DNA from: Hofstenia miamia
Lineage: Eukaryota > Xenacoelomorpha > Acoela > Hofsteniidae
NCBI GenBank assembly: GCA_900660155.1
Contig: CABFPE010000141.1
Location: 742,186 to 806,185 of the forward strand
Direction: 5' to 3'
Length of the DNA: 64,000 nucleotides
Positions 41,601-53,600 of the stretch are shown here, piece after piece (within the stretch, counting starts at the first letter, position 1; each line of letters starts with the position of its first letter). The translations under genes and the position numbers were made by a program. The notes under the pieces were generated by a model, which saw only the letters and a list, made by a program, of their open reading frames with translations, did no database searches and was not told the DNA's origin.

Positions 41601-44600
41601 CCGAACCGAAACCTGAAGTCGGGTCGGGTTTAATCGGGTATTGGATGTCACTTTCTACTCACCACACAACCCTATCTCTAAGAAACCACTTACGTTGAAA
41701 TTTAGTAGGGTGATAGCCAATGATTAACTGAACCCTTGAAATAAAGTAATTCGTTTCATAGTTGTATAGACGACAGTGCCTAAAAGTCTCAAAAAAGTGT
41801 TTTCCAAAAGCTCAATAACGCCAAATTTGGCAAGGTTGTGGTTAATGATAAACTGAACATTTTGATAAAACACTGATTCGGTATCATGCTGACATAACGT
41901 TATGGTGTTTGGCAATAAAATTAATAGTTTTTAGAATACTGCGAGCATAATTTGAAAAATAACAAAAGCGGGATTATTTTTTAACCTTTATTTTGCCAAC
42001 AATAAATTAGAAAAAGTAAAAAAAGCTCGATAAACTCTTTCTTTAAATTCCAGAAATAACAATATATCTTAAGGAGATGCTTCAAGAGCACCCCTGGGCT
42101 AGCTAACAATCAAAAAAATTTATTGACTAGTGAACTTTAATTTTGTAAATTGGCATCCTTGTTAATTTCTTATAATTTTGGAGTTGTTGCTTAGATTGCG
42201 GGATTTGGTTTAACAGAATGGAGGAAAGATGCTGATGAAAGCGATTATTGTGTGTACAGTCGCTATCTTTACTATTCACCCGAACGTCTGCTCAATTCAA
42301 ATATGCCTATGTCAAAACCCGATGACATTTATGCTTTGGCTATAGTTATGCAGGAAATTATCTTTCGCAATGGCCCCTTCTTTTTGAGCACGACCACGTA
42401 CTCTCCGCGTGAGATAGTGTCAGAAGTGAAACGACAGGTTGATATCTACTTTTGATTCTTTTGTATCTAGTTTATGATATTAATTAATTCAATTTTATAT
42501 TTTAATATTAATATTTAAACTCGATTATTATTGCGCACAACTAAATAACATCTGATTTTATAATTAGGCCAGTTCTAATTTTTTTTGGAAATTGCCATAC
42601 AAAATAATATTCTGCTCCTCATTTACACATTTGATACTTTGCTGCTTATAATTATACGGGTATAGAGCTACAAAAAAAGTTTTTTGAGAAGAGCGCTAGT
42701 CTAATAAGTGAGTATAGATTTATCCAAGATAACACCGTTTGAAGATACAAATACATAAATTATCAAAACATTTCCGAAGCATAATCAATTGCTGAGAGAA
42801 CTGTAGAATTCATAACAACCTCCAACGTTCTTTTACAGGCGAAAAATTTGTCAAGAATTCTCAAACAATATTCTCCAAGCCTGCTATAAAATGTAGAAGT
42901 CCTGGGATATGGACACAACTATTGGAAATTTGTACAAAAGTGGGTTGCTGTGCCTGGAGTACTTGAGAAAATTATGAGTTTTCATTGAAAAATTTCAATT
43001 TTTTTTTGAAATTGTTTTAAGATCTGATCATTCCTATTGTTCCGGTATCAGGAGTACTAAAGTCCAGGGTTGCTGTTTAAAACTTTTTTCCTGAATTATC
43101 CACCACCCGCACTTTCCGATTTTCCATAGTATCAGCGCCCTCTTTGAAGCAAAGCCACAATAATTCTTTTTATACAAAAATTTTTACATTGCGCATTTGG
43201 AAAGTGATCTAATTTCTTATGTATGAGTTTCAGATTTTTTCAAAAAATTTTATTTTGGACCCATATCCAGCGCCCTCCGCCTTAGCTTCTAGCGCCCGTA
43301 TAGATTTTTTGAATCCAGCGCCTTGTAGATATTTTAAAATTGTATATCCAAAGCCCGTATTGCATAATAAAAACATAAAAAGCATTGTTGTTTTTTTCAA
43401 GATGTTTTAAATATGTTTTTTCCTCTCTGTTTACAGCACTTGTTTAAAACAGTGCATACCTGGCAACTACTCTTCTCAACTATTCTGTGAGCGTTTAAAG
43501 TTTTTTAAAAAAAATCACAAAATATTTAAAAAATTCTTAGGCAGTTTCGGGTTAAACTGATACTAAACATTTTAAATTATATTAAATAACCTAATTGTTA
43601 CTTAATAAATGTTAAATACATTCATGGACAATTGATTTCTTCCGCTTTCTATTAAATTCAGGTACTAAAAATCCAACGGGTGAGAGAGAAATTAAAAAAA
43701 TGAAACTTGCTGCTTGTCTCAATCTGCTATTTGCATTTGTATATATCTGTAAGCCTTTCCATTTCTCAACAATGTTTCGTATCTAGTGTTCTATTATACT
43801 ATTTATTACGTGAAGTGTAACATTAATTTCTTATGCTAATTTTTAGGGAAGTTTACGGCCTAGTCTTGAATTGGCTGCTAGTTCTGAATCGAATGAAGGT
43901 GAGGCAATAGCGAAATGTATTGATGCATTGTCCAGTTTGATTACAGAGTGCTGGAGCGAATCATACAATGAACGGCCGGATATCTCGCATGTTAAAGAAC
44001 GAGTTCTGAAATTGGCTCGTTTGAACAAAATTCGCACCAATGTGCTAGATAACCTTCTAAACCGTATGCAAAGATATGCTAACAATCTGGAGGACGATGT
44101 GCATGCAAAAACTATGGGTTTTTTTGAAGAAAAGTGTAAAGTTGAAAATTTACTCTACGAGATGCTTCCAAAACCTGTGGCTATGACCTTGGCCTCCGGT
44201 AGCACGATAGCACCTGAACGCTACGAGCAAGTGACTATCTATTTCTCTGATATCGTTGGATTCACTGCACTTTGTGCTCAAAGTTCACCTGGACAAATAG
44301 TTGCAATGCTTAATGATTTGTATTCACTGTTTGACAAAATTAGTTGTGGATATGACGTCTACAAGGTAATTAATAATGGTTATAGAATCTTGAATTATAA
44401 TTTTGACAACTATTCTTCGATTTCATTAATTTATGCAAGTGGTTATACATTCGCTCACCTATTCAACAGAATATAAAACGCCTTTGACTTTCGTGCAGCA
44501 TTTGAAATTTAGTTATATTGTTAATGCATTATTTAGGTTGAAACTATTGGTGATGCCTATATGTGTGTTTCAGGACTTCCTATTAGAAATGGAAATTTTC

Positions 44601-47600
44601 ATGCTAGAGAAATCGCACGTATGTCTATTTCGCTTCGTGAAGAAATAAAGACATTTAATATTGCACATCTCGAAGGAACAGTGATCCAGCTTCGAATGGG
44701 TGTGCATACTGGATCAGTGTGTGCCGGAATTGTTGGGGAAAGGATGCCCCGTTATTGTTTATTTGGGGATTCTGTCAACACTGCGTCCAGAATGGAAAGC
44801 AATGGCGAAGCGGGTAAAATCCATATAAGTTTATCAACGAAGAAAGCTTTAGATTCTTTTGGCAAATTTATATTTGAATTGCGGGGAGAGATACCTATGA
44901 AAGGCAAGGGTACTATGGAGACATATTGGTTAATTGGTGAACATTATGAGAGTGTTGGTAAGTGCTTTATTGTTGCGGGCATACAACATTTAGGTAATAA
45001 ATGTATATTTAATTTTTTGGTATTTCAAAAAATTATTTCATAAATTTAAAGTCAAGAAATAGTTTTTAAAATATAACACAATCTTGCTTTTTACAACAAC
45101 AATATAGTCCATTTTTTATAAAAGGCTAAAATGTCTATTCTTTAGAGGACCCAACATCAACGAAATTTGTGACAATGTTAGTTATTCTCTAAGCAATACA
45201 ACTGAATATTGATGAATTACGTGGTAACTGTCATAAAGTTTGTGCAGCATTTCGAGTTAGTCATAATATATTGAAAAATCAACGATTTTCAATAACAATG
45301 TTATCACAAAGATACATAGCTATTTCTTGAGTTGCCTCACATAGTCTTCGAAAAAACTCTGATCTAACAGAATTCTCAATTTGATTCAAAGAGGTCTTAT
45401 CGAGTAGTGGGAATGCCCAACCAGACTGTTTTGTTGGAAGGATGGATGAGAATCACATTTCCATTAAAATTCGAATCATGTAATGTTTCCACATAATAAA
45501 ACACGTAATTTCTCAAAATCAATTCTAATTTATCTTTGTTTTATTTCTAATTTTACCAAAGTGTTAATACATATTTTAGCTATCACAAGAATGTGTATTT
45601 TTTCCGCTTTAAATATATTAGATGTTGTTCTGCGATAAGTACACCCCGATTACCGCAATATTTATGTGAAATGACCTAGAATAGTTTATAATCAGTTACT
45701 TCCTCTCAAATAATTGTTGGTCAAATCAACTAATGGACCTACTAACTTTTATTAAGAATAATCTTTGAACGATTGTTTAATTCATTCTCCTCGTGTTTAT
45801 ATAATTTAGTTCCATTGGTTAGGAAATAATTACTATTTTCCTGCCTCAGACATAGCTGGAATTCTATAGCAGCTAGCTCTGCCCACCTCGACAATTGTTA
45901 TAAGATATAAATCTGCTTTATTCATGGAAATATATTGTTTCTGAAATTCTATATTTAAAATGTTTTTTCGATCCTAAATGACCTCTTGGTCCATGGTGAG
46001 ATCATTGGCTTTTTCTTTTATTTCTTTGCACTTCCTGATGTTAACTAGAAAATGGCCACTAATGGTTGTTGGCAATGCGATACATTACAGATTACAAAAA
46101 TATTTAAAATCTTTTAGAATTTTAAGGACTCCAATGTTTCACTTAAATTTTTCTATACGTCTGTTTGTGTTGTATAAATGACCCGTTACCCGACCCGTTT
46201 CCCACCCTGCTTGCATTAATTCATGTTGGAATATTTCTTAATAAAAGTTGTTTGTGATGGTAATTTGACAGCATTTTAGATTTGTTATATCTAGCTATAA
46301 TTTTTTTGATAGTGAGATTTGGTTCTCTCTGTTTTCTTGAGCACCTACATTAGGGATGTGCAAGATTATTTGTAAGGGGGCACCTATAAAACTTTGAGTG
46401 CATTAAGGGAAAAATTACCACCAATTTTGCTGCTCACTAACTATCAAGGAGTTCTTAATTTACTGGAGTTGAAACTAAATTCGTTTTAAACTAACTAATC
46501 TCACTACTACTGCTATAAGGTATATTTTATAATGATATTAGAATGTTTAATCTACACTCCGTACACAATTTACGCTTATATCAAAACAAATTGAGTTTAT
46601 AGAAAAATTTATTTCCAAACACATTTAATAACTCTTATAATACCCTGACAGGAACCGTAATTATTGTAGTGAATTTGTCAAAAAAATCTTTAAGTTTCAC
46701 ATCTAAGAAATGTGTTGCATATCGATTGAAATATGGTTGCAAGTAATTTGCAATCGTCTTCAAGAAATCTTGGTATTTTAGCGTACAAAACAAAAGATTT
46801 TTAGTGTTTTTTGCGCATCCTTTAGATTTCTGTGGAAGTAGATCAAATATAACGTAGTACCCAGAAACGTAGCAAAATAGATTATCCGAAGAAGTTTTTA
46901 AATAACTTCATGATAAATCTGCAGTATATGTGCTATCAAAATTTTCATAATCAGTATCTCCCAAACGTTCAGGCTTATTTGAAAATCAGCAAGACGAAAT
47001 ACAGGCCAATTTTGCAATTGTTCAAGAGAAACTGAATATTCCTCAATATCACTTTTTACAATTTCGTCGTCATCGGAACTGAAGAGAGCTTCACACTGTT
47101 TGCATATTGAAATACATGGTAAGTCTTTAGAAGATATGTTTAATTTATTCAGAAGTTGTAATGTATGAAACTTCCATGTACCTGAGCCACATAAATAAAA
47201 TAGTTTCCACCCATTCGGTATTGTCCAAGTTTATTCCTTTTTGGGATAATACAATTTTGGTTAAGCCAACCAAAATATTTAAAGTGCATCGCCATCGAAA
47301 TTCAGTTTCCTTCGTCAATGAATTCATTTCATGTTTTGGATTTATAAGCGCTATTCCTGCAAAAATATCTGGAGCTTTAGGAAGATAATCTAAACGATCG
47401 TCAAACCACTTGAAATAACAGCTTTATTTGGGTCAGATTTGCGAAAATCGACATTGGAATTTTTAACACTCATTATGTGAAACAAACACATGCCGAATGC
47501 CATGTCAAATTCAGCTAACCTTAATCCTGCTGCTGTTTTTTCATTAAATATTTTCACAGTCAAACTAACCTTCTGAAGCTCAAGGTTGCGAGGTTTGATT

Positions 47601-50600
47601 GAAGCAGTGGTTGATATAGTGCAATGTAATTTGTGGATCAGCCTCTATTCGATATAATGAAGTGAGTAGACTCCATTTGGCGTCTTTATTTTTAAATGAA
47701 ATTATTTTTTGCTTTTCAGTAATCGAAGAGTTCCATGTGGTTTTTAAAAGATGTGGTGAATCAACTATTAAGTATCAAGAAAACGAAGAGTTAATAGGAT
47801 TTTTCACAATTCAATCTTCATCTTTTCCAGAAGCGGGAAAAAGAGATGTATAATGACGATTTGAATGAAAAATATCACAAACAGCCCAATGCAACGCCAC
47901 CTATGAGAATGTTATCAAATAAAAATTTTGTATCTATTAATATAATTTGAATTCAGTTTGTTTTATAATTCGCTAAATTTGATAACATTAATACCTTACT
48001 CCAACTACATTGGCCAAATTAAAAGCATGCTCATACATAAATTCACGAGTTGGATTTTGCAACTGGAATTAAACGAGCAACAAAATGAGGATCTTTATTC
48101 AAGCCTTTAATCATGATTGGATGAATTTTCTGCATTTCCAAAAACATGCCCTTGGACATGTTGAAATTCTGATTTTTTGTATACCTCGCCATGAATTATA
48201 ATTATCAAACAATATTTTTGAATGTTCTTCTCAAGTGAAGTAAAAATAGAGGCAATAAGGTCTCTGCAGAAGTTTTCTTTGATATGAATCTTGGCTAACG
48301 TCTTGTGCAGTGTTCTTGAAGAAGACAATAGCAATATATTGGTTAATTTTCCATAAACTGCAGATGAAATTGAAAATATCTGCAAACAATGAAGAATAGC
48401 TCCGGGAGAATATCTTCGACCATTCTTAGATTTTTGTGAAAATTGCAGCAATTCATTAAACAGTGCCAAAACGGAAAAAAGTGTAATTATAATTATTGTA
48501 ACAGCAGAAGCAGTTAGGTGCACACAGTGTAGAATCTAGGATTCAAATTCCAAGGTTTTTTGGAAGGATGGTATGGTGGGTCTTAAGCTCGACACATCAC
48601 GGATTTTCTAAAATATTGTTTTGGCATCGCACGATTTCATGAATTCACTCGCACAGTTCGTTACAATTTATAATCTTTCAATCTAGCGCATTTATTCTGT
48701 ATCAAATGACATGATAAATGCAAGTATATTGTGTCTTATAAACTAAATATTAAGTATTAACACAATTTCCGTGCTGTTCACTTGAACTAATCATTGATCT
48801 AGTCATTGCTATGACCATTCCTTCAAATGAAACCAGAGTGGACATGGTCTGAAAATTTTGGACCAAATCCACTCCAATCCGGCCTGAATCCTGCCGACCA
48901 CACTTAAATATTGCTAATTAGACTATTATATGCCAATTTTTAGGATCCTTGCTAGAAAAGTTCTTTAATTTTCGATTTCTAGACCAAAGCTGCTTAAAGT
49001 AAGCAACTAATGATTCGTTGACAAGGCGATGCATATTTACACAGGCCTAGTCATCATCCAATTAATTTGATTGGTTTATGTACAAATGTTTAACAAATAT
49101 TTGTAAATAAACCAATCAAATTAATGGGCTTGCCTACGCTAAATGCAAGGATGTCAATGCCTTTGTAAATGTGTATTACTACCTTGTTAGTTGATCATCT
49201 AATTTTTGCAGTAAGACCGATTTTCAAAAATACAGTTTCTAGAGAAATTAGGTTTTGATTACAAAAAAACTTTAGTAAATTAAGAAATCCTTGCTCACAA
49301 TAAGCACGCATGTTACCATATACACACAAACAAAACAATTCTATATATTGTATGACAATAAATAAAATAAGGAATAAATGCTTGGTGCACTTTGAATCTA
49401 TGAATGAATAACAACAATAAAAAAATTCAAATAACATGTTTACATTACAAAACAATGAATATACAACAATTTAAAAATTATTTATATGAATTGGAAGTGT
49501 CCTTTAATTGGTTGGATATCCTTTCTTACTGCATCAACCTTTTTTGGTAAAGATTTATACAAGGAATCAATGTATTCATTGGAAATTATATAAAATACCT
49601 CTTGAGTGAATTTCCATAGTTCATCCACTGAATTAGACATCTTTTTAAAAACAATTCTTTTAAGTTTCATCCACAATATTTATATCAGGGAGTTGTGTTA
49701 GCGATTCCAGATTCTTCCATGCAAAGCATTGTTTAGCGAATATTATGGCATGGAGCGCCATCTTGCTGATAAATATCATTCACATCAATTTATTTTGCTA
49801 AATCATGCAATATTGCCGACATTTTGAAGTTGCATTTATACCTGCCCATACCATTTTTGATTGACCACCATACTTTGCAGTTTTAAGTGTGTGTCGATGT
49901 TCCACCCGATTCTTTTAACCTTTGGACGTCTCACATAAATTCTTAACTTATGTCAAGCTCAATTCGGCATTCGTCCGAAAAAAAGGGACCATTGGCGTGT
50001 TACATTGACGCAACATGCACCAACTAAGTTAATTTAATCTCTGAGTTTTTGATAAATATGGCTTCTTCTATGCAATATGACTTCACAAGCCAGCTCTTTT
50101 GAGAATATTACAAACAGTTCTAATTGTTACGCAATTGCCATTTGTCCATTGCTTTTGCAATTGAGAAGTAGTGAGAAATGGATTAGACTTATGAGCTTCC
50201 TGTTACTCTTTAGTGTCGTTTTGGGAGGACGTCCGCTACTCTTTTTTGGAGTTATCGTCTTTTCATCTTTATAGCGTTTTATAATGTCACTCAGTGTACT
50301 CTTCGGACGATCCACTAATGCTGCAATTCCTCGACTAGATTTGTCTTCGAGAAGAATTTTCACTAGTAGAGCTCTGGTGACTTCAGATATATGTTTTGGC
50401 ATTATAAATGCAAAAACTAAGATGAGAAACAACCAAAAACAAATGAATTTTAATAGTTATGCTAATAGATATGAGATTTCAAGCGCAACATATGTTTATG
50501 AATTGCTAAATTGTAGTTCCGGAAACATTTCCTTNATTATATAAAATACCTCTTGAGTGAATTTCCATAGTTCATCCACTGAATTAGACATCTTTTTAAA

Positions 50601-53600
50601 AACAATTCTTTTAAGTTTCATCCACAATATTTATATCAGGGAGTTGTGTTAGCGATTCCAGATTCTTCCATGCAAAGCATTGTTTAGCGAATTTTATGGC
50701 ATGGAGCGCCATCTTGCTGATAAATATCATTCACATCAATTTATTTTGCTAAATCATGCAATATTGCCGACATTTTGAAGTTGCATTTATACCTGCCCAT
50801 ACCATTTTTGATTGACCACCATACTTTGCAGTTTTAAGTGTGTGTCGATGTTCCACCCGATTCTTTTAACGCAACATGCACCAACTAAGTTAATTTAATC
50901 TCTGAGTTTTTGATAAATATGGCTTCTTCTATGCAATATGACTTCACAAGCCAGCTCTTTTGAGAATATTACAAACAGTTCTAATTGTTACGCAATTGCC
51001 ATTTGTCCATTGCTTTTGCAATTGAGAAGTAGTGAGAAATGGATTAGACTTATGAGCTTCCTGTTACTCTTTAGTGTCGTTTTGGGAGGACGTCCGCTAC
51101 TCTTTTTTGGAGTTATCGTCTTTTCATCTTTATAGCGTTTTATAATGTCACTCAGTGTACTCTTCGGACGATCCACTAATGCTGCAATTCCTCGACTAGA
51201 TTTGTCTTCGAGAAGAATTTTCACTAGTAGAGCTCTGGTGACTTCAGATATATGTTTTGGCATTATAAATGCAAAAACTAAGATGAGAAACAACCAAAAA
51301 CAAATGAATTTTAATAGTTATGCTAATAGATATGAGATTTCAAGCGCAACATATGTTTATGAATTGCTAAATTATAGTTCCGGAAACATTTCCTTATCAA
51401 AAGTTATTTTCAAATTGAAATGCAGCATATCTATGGCTAATTTTGGTCAAAGCAATTGAAAACAATATAACAAAATCTAGACTTTACTTATTCTTTCTGA
51501 AAATGATTTCGTATGAATGACCAATTTCAATGTCAAAATCTTGTATTTTTTATCTTCATATATATATATATATATATATATAAATGAAATATTCTCGAAA
51601 AGTGTACCAAGCGGGAATCGGACGTGAAATTTCCACGTACCCAGTGGAAGTGTCACATCACGGTTGACTAATTTAACTGAATGCCTTTACATGTTTTTTC
51701 TGACATTTCTCTATAGAAACCAGTTTTTTAAGCGCATCCGGAAAAAAATTCAGAAACTTTTAAAAAATGTTAATTTTTTATTGTCTCATCCTGTGCACCA
51801 AGAAAACTATGCAGCCCTCAGTTTTCGGTCAGCTGTCTCGTATTTTCGCCTCACACATTTTAGCCTTTACCCCCACTGCATAAAATGACTCAAATGGAAA
51901 ACACTTATTTTTTCTAATTACAATTTTTTGAAAAGCATTATGACGGAACCATTTACGCATATCACCTTATCTACAACTTTCTAGTTATAAGAAGTCTAAA
52001 TATTTTTTTAGTAGGGAGTTTTTCTTATCTTCCAAATTAAATTCTTACTAAAATATTTGGCTATAAACAGGGCTAGTAACAGCATCTACTGTTAACAACA
52101 AATCAATTTGGCTTCAGCTAACAAAGCACTTTTATACTATATTTTGCTGTTTTTAGGCGTATTATAAGTGCACTGTGAGATAATTTAAGTTACATTATAG
52201 TGTTCAAATATGTTATATTGCAATTCTTCAATTGAAAATAACGGACAATATATTGATGTACTCATTAAACGCAGTTGTTCTGATGATGTACATTTTGTAT
52301 CCAATTAAGATTTGTTGCCCATCATGCAAATTGGTTAAAAACTTAATTTTACACTTGGAACCATTAGCAACTGACTTTACTTGTTTAGTAATTTTGTCAT
52401 GTTTAGTTTTTTTCAATTTTGTCTTCACTTTTAGAATAATATAATTTTAGCTATTAACTTTTTATAGTAATTGAGTATATATATGCATAAGTTAAGCTCC
52501 TGCTATTCAAAAAAATTATCTATGAATCTGACTCCGAATTTTGACACTATTTTTTGCCAAATCTTACTGTATTAGGTCAATTAAGAACCAATGAAATTCC
52601 AAATTTGTTAATTCATTGAATGAATTTTCGTCAAAATTAGGAATTCAAAATTTAGACAAAAGCAGCAACAAATCTGAAAATACATTATACCCATTTGAAT
52701 GATACGTAAACAAAGTAGTGCATGAGCTTGATGAGGTCCGGATATCATTGTTTCCAGGTCTGGGCATCTTTCTCAAAAGCTCTGAGTAACAGAATAGAAG
52801 CACTACAGTTTACAAATTCCGTATATTGAAATCTAGAAAATCAAATTTAAATTTTTTTGTTGTTAAGTAAAAATTTTTGAAAAAAACTGTTTTTTAAATT
52901 GGCTGCCTACTGTTAATATTAACAGCAGATAATGCTGTTAACAGCAAATTTACCACCCCTGAGTATAATTGAAAAGGAATTAAAATTTATAATCTTGATT
53001 ATTGCGTTACTAGCGGTTATTGCGTTTTTATCATTTTACAACAAGGTTGCATAATTGTGACGGTTCTCTATTAAAATTTGATGCACATGTTTAACAATTC
53101 GTGAAACCAAACAGTAATCCACATACAACCACAAGAATAAAACACGCAAATCTAATTAACCATCTCTGAATCGCAACAAATGAAATCAAATGAAAAACGT
53201 CTGAGTTCTACACGCTTTCGAAACATAAATTTGCAAGCTTCTCAAGCAGTAGCCAAAACACAGGCCGCTGTTTTGTGGATAAGATTGCATTCAATTCTCA
53301 CTGTAAAAGCACTCTTATTCCAAAATATTATATCTTAGGCGCTTGTGGCTCAGCTGGTTTATTACTACTCTACACATATTCCTAGATATTATATCGATAA
53401 ATTTTTTAGGCAAAATAACCCCGGAATATCGGTATAATTTTCGAACTTGAATGAGTTCACATTTTTTTGGATCTTTTTGATTCACCAAAGCAAGAACTGT
53501 AGATGCATTTACGTTGGGGCCGGTGGTATGAAAATTTTGAGAGTTGGTTCGGTTGGTATCACTCAAAATATCGCGATATCAGTGTCTATATCGGTATACC

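Noticed and set aside
50077-50274. Plus-strand frames at 50077-50544 and their duplicates at 50938-51459 as genes
   Set aside because: They are antisense shadows of the minus-strand Tc1 transposase relic.
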